Source: Bacillota bacterium
GTDB lineage: Bacteria > Bacillota > Clostridia > Lachnospirales > Lachnospiraceae
Direction: 5' to 3'
DNA length: 64,000 nucleotides
NCBI GenBank assembly: GCA_023457255.1
Contig: JAEWMB010000024.1
Coordinates: forward strand, 89,149 to 153,148
A program made the position numbers and the translations under genes. Under the pieces are notes generated by a model. That model saw only the letters and a program-made list of their open reading frames with translations. It was not told where the DNA came from and searched no databases. This document shows positions 17,702 through 27,226 of the stretch, in pieces (position 1 is the first letter of the stretch; each line of letters starts with the position of its first letter).

Positions 17702-19681
17702 TTATTTTAAATCATTAAATTCCTGCAATAAAGAATTGACTTCCTCTTTCTCAAATCGTTCAAAAAATTCACTTCTTTTTTCCGTTAACTTAATAGGTTT
17801 TTTGTGATTATAACGAAAAGCTTCTTCCAAGTTGCTTTCCTCAAATTCAAATCGATACGAAATCTTATTCCAAATATCCTCTCCAAGCTTGGTGTTAATC
17901 ATTAATATGCTTGTACCTTTATTATCAAACATATCAGGTTTTGCATACTGAATCCCCCAAAAATCCCCCATTGTTAAATCACCTACCCGGTTCGTATATA
18001 CAAAAGAGCATTGGCTGCAGGCAGGCCGTGCTATATTGTCCTTAATAAAACTGCGATAATAATTATTTCTTCTTGCTCTTACCCTGAGTGGGCCTCGATT
18101 TGTAAATTCAACGACCATAGTATTATCAAGGGCAAGCCATCCCTTTGATTTATCTCGAAAGTTAACTTTTTTTACTTTTGATTTGAAACGTGACTCTAAA
18201 TACTGAACATACCGGCGGAAGACAAGCGGAGATGGTCCGGCATGGCAAAGAACTTCACTTACAATTAGATTGTCATAACTTTTCCTTAGAAAGGCACGAA
18301 GTCCTGCCGCTTCACAGGGTAAAGAAGAAAAAAGAACCGTTTCACCTTTATCTAAAAGTTTCTTAACCTTTCGAAACATACCGGTAAAATCACTTTTGGT
18401 ATACTTTGCTCCATAGAATTCCTTGGCTTCTTCCATGGTATGTGCAATCGAAGATACTGCGTTCATATCCTGATCATACTTAACTCCTACTACATATCCT
18501 TTTAATTCTTCAATGACATATTGAACCAATTCCGGAAAGATACCGCCGGAAGAACTATTTGTTCTTACCTTTAGTTTTTTATTATTTACTGCATATACAA
18601 CCGGATAACTTTTTGCATAGGAAATTGTCTGCGGATTTTCCCTTTTTACACAGATTTTTTTACACAGCATACATTTGACGCATTTATTATGATCTACGAC
18701 CGGATAGATAAACCCTTCCTCATCCGACTTCATTTCAATGGCGTTATAAGGGCATACTTCTCTACAAGCCGTACATCCACAGCACTCAATCTTTTTAATA
18801 TCCGTGGGACAATCAACATACATCTCATAGCCAGACGACCTTAATAAATGCCGTACTTTCTTCTTATGCTCTTCTCTGTTCGCTCTGATACGTTTTCTAT
18901 ATTCTTTTTGGTCTTTTTCATAAGTAGACAGTAAGGTGTCATAATAACTAATGTCTTTTACAGAAAGATCAGATACCATCAGATTTGACAAACCCAATTC
19001 CATTAATATGCCTGCTGCTAAGACCTCTTGTGTTTTTTCCGATACTAATAAAAATGGTTTTTCATATAAAAGAGCCATGAATGCGATAAACCCTGAATCC
19101 GTAACGACTATCTTAGCATGCCGAAGATAAGATAAGAATTCTTTGATATCTTGATCTGTATAACTTCGTAAACTGGAAAAATTCATATCTGCCATTTCGT
19201 TCACTACTAACTTAAGTTTTTTTTCCTCGGCAAGATAATTCAGAAACTCTAATTTTTCCCCCGTAGGACGCTCGTAATAGGAAAGTAAAAAATCTTCATT
19301 TATTAATTTCCGTTTTGCAAGATGATGATAACTCTTTTGTTGGATTAAGAGGACAGAGTCCCGTAAATAATGGATTGGGTAATATTCCTTGAGATTGGCA
19401 TCTTTCACATTCTGCCATATTTTCTCGTCTGCCACCAAATAAACATCAAATAACTTATAATATCCTGTGTCCTCATTAAGCTGCGAGCTTCCTTCCACCA
19501 CAGTATAAAACTCATAAGCAATTTCTTTAGCTCCCAGTTTTTCTTCCTCCTTATTCGGAAAGGAATGATGAATTACAACTGTCATATGTTCCATTTCTTT
19601 TAATGCTTCTTGTAACGCATAAGTAGACAACCAAGCATCCAGATTCATACTATTTAAATCAGCTACAATCCCTATTTTCAT
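17702..19681 (-). CDS. Fusion of pyruvyl-transferase-like, di-[4Fe-4S] ferredoxin and FrhB-like domains (copy 1)
   Basis: 659 residues. Residues 1 to about 290 resemble polysaccharide pyruvyl transferases (PF04230 fold), ending near HAKIVVTDSGFIAFMALLYEKPF. Residues about 300-350 hold two [4Fe-4S] clusters: CCGCTACREVCP and CVKCMLCKKICV. The rest is the F420-hydrogenase/dehydrogenase beta-subunit family, with TNSSSGGIF, SLPCEAAGLRAFLRK, EVLCHAGPSP and RPACSQCSF..GDLTMGDFWGI. Clostridia do not make F420, and FrhB-like proteins in such genomes often accompany surface-polysaccharide modification, so a redox step on a glycan is one guess. The real reaction is unknown. It is a paralogue of the next gene upstream. 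Confidence 0.85.
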   Translation of the reverse strand: MKIGIVADLNSMNLDAWLSTYALQEALKEMEHMTVVIHHSFPNKEEEKLGAKEIAYEFYTVVEGSSQLNEDTGYYKLFDVYLVADEKIWQNVKDANLKEYYPIHYLRDSVLLIQQKSYHHLAKRKLINEDFLLSYYERPTGEKLEFLNYLAEEKKLKLVVNEMADMNFSSLRSYTDQDIKEFLSYLRHAKIVVTDSGFIAFMALLYEKPFLLVSEKTQEVLAAGILMELGLSNLMVSDLSVKDISYYDTLLSTYEKDQKEYRKRIRANREEHKKKVRHLLRSSGYEMYVDCPTDIKKIECCGCTACREVCPYNAIEMKSDEEGFIYPVVDHNKCVKCMLCKKICVKRENPQTISYAKSYPVVYAVNNKKLKVRTNSSSGGIFPELVQYVIEELKGYVVGVKYDQDMNAVSSIAHTMEEAKEFYGAKYTKSDFTGMFRKVKKLLDKGETVLFSSLPCEAAGLRAFLRKSYDNLIVSEVLCHAGPSPLVFRRYVQYLESRFKSKVKKVNFRDKSKGWLALDNTMVVEFTNRGPLRVRARRNNYYRSFIKDNIARPACSQCSFVYTNRVGDLTMGDFWGIQYAKPDMFDNKGTSILMINTKLGEDIWNKISYRFEFEESNLEEAFRYNHKKPIKLTEKRSEFFERFEKEEVNSLLQEFNDLK

Positions 19682-20145
19682 GCTTTACCTCATTTCTGCA
19701 CAGTTAAATCTTGTGATTGCAGTACAGACACAAACTTGCTTCTGTCAATTTTCCCTGCCACAGATTATACTTTTGTATTACTATCCCCAAAGTATTTTGT
19801 AGTATGTATCTGCCTATATTGGAAACCATTATGAATTACAGTCCGGTCCTATTAAATTTGATGATAAACCCCTAAAAATCTTCGCAGAAAACAAAATCGT
19901 ATCTCTACTTTCAGGCTTATGTTTTTATGAATTTTTTAGGAAGAGTTTAATGAGAGATTAGTATTACCTCAATACTTATAAAAAAGAAGTAAGAACTAAA
20001 GCCTCCTGCTGTGATTCGTAATGTTTCACATTAAAAAGGTATTGTCCTTACTTCTTTATTATTTTATTTCGTATTGCATTAGTCTATGTTTCAGTATACT
20101 TTTACAACTAATGCAAACCACCTCTTCTTTTTCGATGTCATCCGA
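19682..20145. other. Intergenic region between the two FrhB-like paralogues
   Basis: 464 bases without a supported gene on either strand. It holds the terminator of the upstream paralogue and presumably a separate promoter for the downstream one. Confidence 0.4.
19978..20064 (-). terminator. Terminator after FrhB-like copy 2
   Basis: Stem AAAGAAGTAAGGAC / GTTCTTACTTCTTT on the minus strand with a large loop, followed by a run of six T. Confidence 0.6.
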
Positions 20146-22191
20146 TTACTTTGCTTTGTTCCTAAGGTCATTATAACTTTCTAATAAAGGATCAATTCTT
20201 TCCTTTCCTAAACGTTTAAATAATTCCTCCCGTTCCGGCTTATACGGGCAAGGTTTGTTATGATTATATTTAAATAATTCTTTTATATCTCTTTCTTTCA
20301 TATAGAAGGAATCTTTTATTTCTTCAAGAATCTTCCCGCCCTTTTTGGTATTTACCATGATAGCGCTGGTACCTTTATCATCAAACATTTCTTCATCAAT
20401 GTGATGGATTCCCCAGAAGTCTCCAAGGGTAATATCTCCCACACGCTTTCTGCCAACAAAACTGCATTTCGAACAGCCTGGACGTCCTATGTTATCTAAT
20501 AAAAAATTTCTGAAGTAATTATTTCTTCTGGAATTTACTACAAGCGGCTTGCGGTCTTGAAACTCTATCACCATACTGCATTTATGGATTAACCACCCAT
20601 TTCTCTTATCACGGAACACTACATTGGTAATCGGAGATTTGTATTTTATCGAAAGGAACTTAAGATATGTCTTAAATACCTTAGGGGATGGTGCCGCATG
20701 ACATAAGATTTCGCAAAGGAACAGATTGTCATAGTCCTTACGCAAGTATGCTTTTAAACCGGCACATTCGCATGGCAATCCGGAATATAAAACAAACTTT
20801 CCTGTATTTAACTGCTCTCTCACCTTTGCATATACTCCATCAATTTCACTCTTTACATATTTAGAACCATAGAAGGCTTTCACATCCTTCATTGTGCTCG
20901 CTAATGCTGATACCGCATTCATATCTCTATCAAATTTTACGCCAACAACAATACCTTCTTGCTGCTCGATTGCATACTTTGATAATACATGGAAAACACC
21001 ACCCGAAGTACTAGCCATTCTGGCACCTTCATCCTTATTAATTGCACTGTAAACCTTCGGATAATCTGCTTCATAAGATACAATCTGTGAATTCTCTCTT
21101 TTTACACAGACTCTTTCGCAAAGACCGCAATGAATACACTTTTCCTTGTTCACATTTGGATAATAAAATCCTTCCTTATCCTGTATCATCCGGATAGCAT
21201 CGGTTGGACATACCTCCTTGCATGCATAACACCCACAACACTCACCTCGTGTTATTTTAGTCGGACAATTTACCGGCTGGTCTAAGTTTAACACTCCCAG
21301 CAAATCAAATAAACGTTCTATCAAATCCAGGCGGTACTTATCCAACTGTTTATGAACTTTATGCGGATGTTTTATGTTATATGCCATCAAGGAGGTTTCT
21401 GAAGGCCTTCCCTGAAAATAGTGTTCCATTAAAGACAGCTTTTGTAAGAAACGTTTGATTTTTCCTTGTGTCATTCCCTGATCGAAGCAAATCAAAGGTT
21501 TTTTCATTAATATTGCAAAATAAGCCGTTGCAAAAGAATCAGTAACTATTAATTTAGCATCTCGGATATAAGCCAGATACCTGGACGGAAGGAAAATCTC
21601 AGTAACTTTTTCAAATCCGTAAAAAGTGCGGTTATAGGCTTTTGATATTACTTCTAGCTTATTTGCTTTTGCAATCCTTCGTATGGATGGAATAATTCCG
21701 GCTTTGTCCGTTTCACAGTCCATAAATACATAGGTCTTCTCTTTTGTCGTCTCCTCCATAATTTTTTCATAATCTTCCAGACCACAAAACAATAATGCTT
21801 CTGAAATCTCAGTCTTTGGTTCGAAACTTCTTTGATAAAAATCTATGTAATTCGCATTGGAATTTGTTGTATCAATCGTAGACTTATGATTGATAATCAC
21901 AAAACTATCTGTTTTCTCTGATTTATCCGGATTCAAAGACAATTGCTCTTTAATAAACCCTTCCATGGCGGCTCTTACTTCATTTAAGTCTACATATACA
22001 TGCTGGCGCTGAACTAAGGCATCAAATAAGCTCCTTCTATGAGTGGTTTTAGCGGCTTTGTATGCAACATTATCCCTCTTACGATACCAATAGCAATCAA
22101 CAGCTTGATCCTCTAACACTTTTTTCACTGCATATGCCTGCAAAAGACTCTCCAGCTCTGGTTTTGCATAGCCGATGATTCCAATCTTCAC
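20146..22191 (-). CDS. Fusion of pyruvyl-transferase-like, di-[4Fe-4S] ferredoxin and FrhB-like domains (copy 2)
   Basis: 681 residues with the same domain order as the neighbouring paralogue. A pyruvyl-transferase-like part ends in RDAKLIVTDSFATAYFAILMKKPL near residue 210. Two ferredoxin motifs follow, CCGCYACKEVCP and CIHCGLCERVCV, near residues 320-365. The FrhB-like half has STSGGVFHVL, GLPCECAGLKAYLRK, EILCHAAPSPKVF and RPGCSKCSFVGRKRVGDITLGDFWGIH. All cluster Cys are kept. It has its own terminator, so each copy may be separately expressed. No polysaccharide genes are adjacent. The enzymatic role is unknown; the tandem pair suggests duplication followed by divergence of the N-terminal half. 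Confidence 0.85.
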   Translation of the reverse strand: MKIGIIGYAKPELESLLQAYAVKKVLEDQAVDCYWYRKRDNVAYKAAKTTHRRSLFDALVQRQHVYVDLNEVRAAMEGFIKEQLSLNPDKSEKTDSFVIINHKSTIDTTNSNANYIDFYQRSFEPKTEISEALLFCGLEDYEKIMEETTKEKTYVFMDCETDKAGIIPSIRRIAKANKLEVISKAYNRTFYGFEKVTEIFLPSRYLAYIRDAKLIVTDSFATAYFAILMKKPLICFDQGMTQGKIKRFLQKLSLMEHYFQGRPSETSLMAYNIKHPHKVHKQLDKYRLDLIERLFDLLGVLNLDQPVNCPTKITRGECCGCYACKEVCPTDAIRMIQDKEGFYYPNVNKEKCIHCGLCERVCVKRENSQIVSYEADYPKVYSAINKDEGARMASTSGGVFHVLSKYAIEQQEGIVVGVKFDRDMNAVSALASTMKDVKAFYGSKYVKSEIDGVYAKVREQLNTGKFVLYSGLPCECAGLKAYLRKDYDNLFLCEILCHAAPSPKVFKTYLKFLSIKYKSPITNVVFRDKRNGWLIHKCSMVIEFQDRKPLVVNSRRNNYFRNFLLDNIGRPGCSKCSFVGRKRVGDITLGDFWGIHHIDEEMFDDKGTSAIMVNTKKGGKILEEIKDSFYMKERDIKELFKYNHNKPCPYKPEREELFKRLGKERIDPLLESYNDLRNKAK

Positions 22192-22290
22192 GATAAGAAC
22201 CTCCCTTCTCTTAATCTATTACAGTATAAAGGAGTTAAACAAGTTATGCAATCTATATTTTTTTAGTGAATATGGGTTAAAATAGCAAGA

Positions 22291-22333
22291 AGAAAAGGGG
22301 GAAACCGCATTTGCAGTTTACCCCTTTTTATAA
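22291..22333 (-). terminator. Terminator after carB
   Basis: Minus-strand stem AAAGGGGTAAAC / GTTTCCCCCTTT followed by TCTTCTT. Confidence 0.6.
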
Positions 22334-22339
22334 TTCAAA

Positions 22340-25300
22340 TTAAATCTTTGCTATATCGATTAAACTTAACTCGTTATCCGCCACATTTTCTAAACTGGTC
22401 AGCAATGCATTCGCTGTATCGAGAGAAGTTAAGCAGGTAACCCCGGTTTCAATCGACATACGACGGATTAAGAAACCATCTCTGGATTTATCACGGCCTT
22501 GGGTTGGAGTATCTACCACTAAGTCAATCTCATGCCCAAGAAGTAAGTCAAGAATGGTTGGAGCTTCTCCGTCTAACTTCTGAACCGGAATTGCTTCTAC
22601 TCCATTTTCTTTTAATACCCTCGCAGTACTTCTTGTTGCATAAATCTCGTATCCAAGTGCCTTAAATCTTCTGCCTACCGATACCGCTTCTAATTTATCC
22701 GCATCCTTTACGGTAAGAATCATCTTCTTATGTTTCGGCAGATTTATACCAGCACCAAGGAAAGCCTTATATAATGCTTCATTAAAAGTCTTTGCAATAC
22801 CAAGGCACTCTCCTGTCGACTTCATCTCCGGTCCTAAACCGATGTCCGCACCACGCAGCTTCTCAAAAGAGAATACCGGCATTTTAATTGCAATATAATC
22901 TGCAACCTTGGCAAGTCCGGTTCCATATCCTAAATCTGCAATCTTTTCACCAAGTACAGCTTTCGAAGCAAGTTCAACAATTGGAATATTGGTTACTTTA
23001 CTAATGTATGGTACGGTACGGGAAGACCTCGGATTAACCTCAATAACATATACTTCTTCATTATATACAATAAACTGGATATTGATTAAACCGATAACAT
23101 TTAAGGACTTCGCTAATTTTCTTGTATAATCAACGATTACCTGCTGTACCTTATCACTTACACTTTGTGCCGGATATACAGAGATACTATCTCCTGAATG
23201 GATTCCAGCTCTTTCGATATGCTCCATAATACCAGGGATCAAGATATCCTCACCATCACATACCGCATCTACTTCTACTTCTTTTCCCATCAGATACTTA
23301 TCCACCAGGATTGGATGCTCTTGCACGTTACGATTGATAATCTCCATAAATTCACAAACATCATCGTCACAAATGGCGATTTGCATACCCGCACCACCAA
23401 GCACGTAGGAAGGACGAACCAACACCGGATAGCCTAACTGATTCGCTGCTGCAATTGCTTCCTCCGTTGTAAATACTGTCTTGCCGGCAGGTCTGGGAAT
23501 ACAGCATTTCTCCAGAATTTCATCAAATAATTCGCGGTCCTCCGCAGCATCAACATTTTCAGCACTGGTGCCTAAGATTGGTACTCCCATCTTAAGAAGT
23601 GCTTCTGTCAATTTTATCGCTGTCTGGCCGCCAAACTGTACTACTGCCCCATCCGGCTGCTCAAGATCTACAATATTCTCTACATCCTCCGGGGTTAACG
23701 GCTCAAAGTAAAGCTTGTCTGCAATATCAAAGTCGGTACTAACCGTTTCGGGGTTGTTATTTACAATAATTGTCTCGAAACCATTCTTGCTCATAGACCA
23801 TGTTGCATGTACGGAACAGTAGTCGAATTCGATACCCTGTCCGATACGGATTGGGCCGGAACCAAGTACTAATACTTTTTTCTTTGTTTTAACCGCGTCT
23901 ACCTCATTCTCACTGTCAAAGCAGGAATAGTAATATGGAGTCTGTGCTTCAAACTCAGCGGCACAGGTATCAACCGTCTTAAAGGCTGCATGAATTCCAT
24001 ATTCCTCTTTACGAAGTTTCTTCACTTCTTCTAACGTCTTACCACTAAATTGTGCAATCACACGATCCGGGAACTCCATGCGTTTCGCTTCTAACATCAG
24101 CTCTTTTGTTAATGGCTCTTCACTTAAACGTTTCTCCATCTCGGTAAGGATCGCAATTTTATCAATAAACCATAAGTCTATCTTCGTAATTTCATTAATC
24201 TCTTTTGGTGTAATTCCACGGCGGATAGCTTCTGCGATAACAAAAATACGTCTATCATCAATCAAATGCAGCTTCTCACGAATATCTTCCACACTGTCTT
24301 TGCTATAATTACCGCAATTCATACTATAGATGTTTTGCTCCAGGGAACGCACCGCTTTCATAAGTGCACCTTCAAAGTTTGTACAGATACTCATAACCTC
24401 GCCGGTTGCCTTCATCTGAGTCGTTAAAGTTCTCTTTGCCATAATAAACTTATCAAATGGCCACTTTGGTATCTTTACTACACAGTAGTCAAGTGCCGGT
24501 TCAAAACTTGCTACAGTTTTTCCTGTAATTGCATTTGGAATTTCATCTAAGGTGTAGCCAAGTGCAATCTTTGCGGCAACCTTCGCTATAGGATATCCGG
24601 TCGCTTTAGAAGCAAGTGCGGAGGAACGGCTGACACGAGGATTAACTTCGATTACACAGTATTCAAAACTATCCGGCTTTAACGCATATTGTACATTACA
24701 TCCACCTGTAATATTTAACTCTGTAATAATGTTTAAGGCAGAGGTACGCAACATCTGATATTCTTTATCGGATAAGGTTTGGGATGGAGCAACTACGATA
24801 CTATCTCCGGTATGAACACCTACCGGGTCTAAGTTTTCCATATTACATACAGTGATGCAGTTTCCTGCACTATCTCGCATTACTTCATATTCAATTTCCT
24901 TCCATCCGGCAATGCAGCGCTCAATTAAGCACTGTCCAACACGGCTAAGGCGTAATCCATTGGTACAGATATCGATTAGCTCTTCTTTTGACGCTGCGAT
25001 ACCACCTCCGGAACCTCCAAGGGTATAGGCGGGACGAATTACAACCGGATATCCGATGGTCTCAGCAAAATCGACTGCAGCCGCTACTGTAGTAACCACA
25101 ACACTGGCGGCACAAGGTTCCCCGATTTTCTCCATTGTATTCTTAAATTCCAAACGGTCTTCCGCCTTTTTAATCGTTAATGAGGTGGTACCGATAAGCT
25201 TTGTTCCGGTTTCAGCTAAAAATCCGGATTCCTCCAGCTCCATAGCAATATTTAGCGCTGCCTGACCTCCAAGGGTCGGAAGTACGCTATCTGGTTTCTC

Positions 25301-25540
25301 TTTTAAAATAATCTTCTTTACTACATCCGGAGTTAATGGCTCAATATAAACCATATCTGCAATATCTTTATCTGTCATGATCGTTGCCGGATTTGAATTA
25401 ACCAATACAACGGTAACCCCTTCTTCCTTTAACGAACGACATGCTTGGGTACCTGCATAATCAAACTCTGCTGCCTGGCCAATGACAATCGGACCGGAAC
25501 CAATTACTAAAACTTTCTTAATGTCTTTATTCTTTGGCAT
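22340..25540 (-). CDS. carB: Carbamoyl phosphate synthase large subunit
   Basis: Makes carbamoyl phosphate from bicarbonate, ammonia channelled from CarA, and two ATP, feeding pyrimidine and arginine synthesis. 1066 residues, full length. Two homologous ATP-grasp halves are visible: KKVLVIGSGPIVIGQAAEFDYAG at the N-terminus, and its repeat KKVLVLGSGPIRIGQGIEFDY near residue 553. The EVNPRVSRSSALASKATGYP and EVNPRSSRTVPYISKVTN motifs follow in each half. The C-terminal MGS-like allosteric domain (TARVLKENGVEAIPVQK) is present. The start overlaps the carA stop in TAATG, which ties synthesis of the two subunits. Confidence 0.98.
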   Translation of the reverse strand: MPKNKDIKKVLVIGSGPIVIGQAAEFDYAGTQACRSLKEEGVTVVLVNSNPATIMTDKDIADMVYIEPLTPDVVKKIILKEKPDSVLPTLGGQAALNIAMELEESGFLAETGTKLIGTTSLTIKKAEDRLEFKNTMEKIGEPCAASVVVTTVAAAVDFAETIGYPVVIRPAYTLGGSGGGIAASKEELIDICTNGLRLSRVGQCLIERCIAGWKEIEYEVMRDSAGNCITVCNMENLDPVGVHTGDSIVVAPSQTLSDKEYQMLRTSALNIITELNITGGCNVQYALKPDSFEYCVIEVNPRVSRSSALASKATGYPIAKVAAKIALGYTLDEIPNAITGKTVASFEPALDYCVVKIPKWPFDKFIMAKRTLTTQMKATGEVMSICTNFEGALMKAVRSLEQNIYSMNCGNYSKDSVEDIREKLHLIDDRRIFVIAEAIRRGITPKEINEITKIDLWFIDKIAILTEMEKRLSEEPLTKELMLEAKRMEFPDRVIAQFSGKTLEEVKKLRKEEYGIHAAFKTVDTCAAEFEAQTPYYYSCFDSENEVDAVKTKKKVLVLGSGPIRIGQGIEFDYCSVHATWSMSKNGFETIIVNNNPETVSTDFDIADKLYFEPLTPEDVENIVDLEQPDGAVVQFGGQTAIKLTEALLKMGVPILGTSAENVDAAEDRELFDEILEKCCIPRPAGKTVFTTEEAIAAANQLGYPVLVRPSYVLGGAGMQIAICDDDVCEFMEIINRNVQEHPILVDKYLMGKEVEVDAVCDGEDILIPGIMEHIERAGIHSGDSISVYPAQSVSDKVQQVIVDYTRKLAKSLNVIGLINIQFIVYNEEVYVIEVNPRSSRTVPYISKVTNIPIVELASKAVLGEKIADLGYGTGLAKVADYIAIKMPVFSFEKLRGADIGLGPEMKSTGECLGIAKTFNEALYKAFLGAGINLPKHKKMILTVKDADKLEAVSVGRRFKALGYEIYATRSTARVLKENGVEAIPVQKLDGEAPTILDLLLGHEIDLVVDTPTQGRDKSRDGFLIRRMSIETGVTCLTSLDTANALLTSLENVADNELSLIDIAKI

Positions 25541-26802
25541 TACGCATTTACCTCCATCATCTTTATAAACTCATCAAATAGGAACTCGGAGTCCTGCGGA
25601 CCGGCACACGCCTCCGGATGGAACTGTACCGTAAAGATATTTTTGTTCTTATACTTAAGTCCCTCTATTGTCTTATCGTTTGCATTGATAAAGCAGACTT
25701 CTGCCTTTGCCTCATCAATGCTGTCTTCCACTACCACATAGCCATGGTTCTGGGAGGATAGATATACACGGCCAGTTTCCAAATCTTTCACAGGATGGTT
25801 CGCTCCACGATGCCCGTACTTCATCTTCTTGGTAGAAAAGCCGTTTGCAAGCGCCATTAACTGATGTCCCAGACAAATTGCAAAGATTGGAATGTTCGAT
25901 TCATGCAATTTCTTAATTTCTTCAATAATTCCAACACACTCTGCCGGGTCTCCAGGTCCATTGCTCAGCATAATTCCATCCGGGTTCGCTGCTAAGATTT
26001 CCTCAGCCTTTGTATCCGCCGGATAAACCGTAACTTCGCAGCCTCTCTTTAATAAACAATGTTCAATGTTCTTTTTTGAACCAAAATCCATTAATGCTAC
26101 TTTATAATGTACCTTTATTAAATTTTCATCTTCTGCTAACTTATTTAAATAAGCGATTCCTGCAGTTCCCTGCATACAAGACATTGCTATTTCGCCTAAA
26201 CAAACACCACTTTTTTCCGCCTTCTCAATTGCCTCCTTCATTTCAGGAGATGCCATGTAGGTCATCTTTGCAATCTCAAAGTCGGTTGGAATAAAGTTTT
26301 CATGGGTTGTAACCTTCTTCTCTTTACAGCTTACCCTGCCAACCGCCCCCGTTACCTTATATTCCTTTAACGCTTTTACTACCTCTTCCGTTACGAAATT
26401 TTCATTCGTAGTTATCATACCATTCATTGTACCGCTTTCTCGAAGAATCTTCGTTAAGCATCTTGTATCCACACCTGAGATTCCAGGAATGTCATTCTTA
26501 ATCAGGAATTCCTCCAAACTAAACTCAGATCTAAAATTACTAGGTACACGGGATATCTCTCTTACAATAAATCCATTCGGCCATGCCTCTAAGGATTCCA
26601 TGTCCGATGAACAAACACCATAATTGCCAATGAGTGGATATGTCATTACCACCGCCTGGCCAACATAGGATGGATCCGTTAATATCTCCAGATAACCTGT
26701 CATTGAGGTATTAAATACGATTTCACTAATAACCTCTCTTTTCGAACCAATATGCTTACCTTCGAAAATGTGTCCGTCTTCCAGTATCAGAAAAGCCTTC
26801 AT
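25540..26802 (-). CDS. carA: Carbamoyl phosphate synthase small subunit (glutamine amidotransferase)
   Basis: Hydrolyses glutamine to supply ammonia to CarB. 420 residues from the ATG at 26802, which has AGGAGG 6 bases upstream; a 22-residue longer frame lacks a ribosome binding site. The N-terminal domain has FNTSMTGYLEILTDPSYVGQ and GISGVDTRCLTKILRESG. The class I amidotransferase domain has LSNGPGDP, the nucleophile in FAICLGHQLMA and HPEACAGP. It is about 40-50 residues longer than typical CarA because of an insertion after about residue 175, between the two domains (around ENFIPTDFEIAKMTYMASPE). Expression is probably set by the leader attenuator. Confidence 0.96.
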   Translation of the reverse strand: MKAFLILEDGHIFEGKHIGSKREVISEIVFNTSMTGYLEILTDPSYVGQAVVMTYPLIGNYGVCSSDMESLEAWPNGFIVREISRVPSNFRSEFSLEEFLIKNDIPGISGVDTRCLTKILRESGTMNGMITTNENFVTEEVVKALKEYKVTGAVGRVSCKEKKVTTHENFIPTDFEIAKMTYMASPEMKEAIEKAEKSGVCLGEIAMSCMQGTAGIAYLNKLAEDENLIKVHYKVALMDFGSKKNIEHCLLKRGCEVTVYPADTKAEEILAANPDGIMLSNGPGDPAECVGIIEEIKKLHESNIPIFAICLGHQLMALANGFSTKKMKYGHRGANHPVKDLETGRVYLSSQNHGYVVVEDSIDEAKAEVCFINANDKTIEGLKYKNKNIFTVQFHPEACAGPQDSEFLFDEFIKMMEVNA

Positions 26803-26875
26803 ACAAATCCTCCTATTTTTTATGTTATGTTTTTTTGGTTCCCCCACTTGAGTGTATATTTTTCCCATTTTCTGT

Positions 26876-26945
26876 CTAAAAAAATAAGATATATCGCCTC
26901 TTCACTTATTTCATGTGACCATGAAAATTAAGGGGATACATCTTA
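26876..26945 (-). promoter_or_regulatory. Transcription attenuator (leader terminator) upstream of carAB
   Basis: Minus-strand stem AAGATGTATC / GATATATCTT is followed by ATTTTTTTAG, an intrinsic terminator, with TTTCATG / CATGAAA as an inner hairpin. The next gene upstream is on the opposite strand, so the only transcript that can meet this terminator is the carAB leader. Just above it, AAGCC / GGACTT-type pairing (26943-26961) could compete. I could not match a convincing PyrR-binding loop on the transcribed strand. Confidence 0.55.
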
Positions 26946-26990
26946 AGTCCTGAGGCTTAAATTTTGCAAATAAATACTCAAATTGTTAAA

Positions 26991-27019
26991 ATGATACCAT
27001 ACCAGCTGCAAAAATACAA
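26991..27019 (-). promoter_or_regulatory. Predicted promoter of carAB
   Basis: TTGTAT, 17 bases, TATCAT on the minus strand. This predicts a transcript start about 40 bases before the attenuator and a total leader of about 180 bases. Confidence 0.45.
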
Positions 27020-27226
27020 GCACTATTTATTCATATTTATGATAGAAAATGCACTCCAAAACCATAGACCGATTGTGCAAATTTACTTATTCCTGCTAAC
27101 GACAGCAGCTTAGGAAGCCGGTATCCATTCTGTTTAGACAGCAAGAACTTAGAATATCATGTACTTGCACCAATCAGGATTTTATCGCATACCATATCTT
27201 GAACCAGTATATTGAGGTAGTAAATC

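Larger units (their letters stand above)
26803..27226. other. Divergent intergenic region between carA and the SpoIID-like gene
   Basis: 424 bases. It holds the carA promoter and attenuator. The remaining 200 bases up to the plus-strand gene show no reading frame or structure I can name. Confidence 0.5.

Noticed and set aside
26943..26961. PyrR-binding loop in the carA leader
   Set aside because: A sequence close to the PyrR consensus (AGTCCTGAGGCTT) is on the plus strand only, whereas carAB is transcribed from the minus strand.
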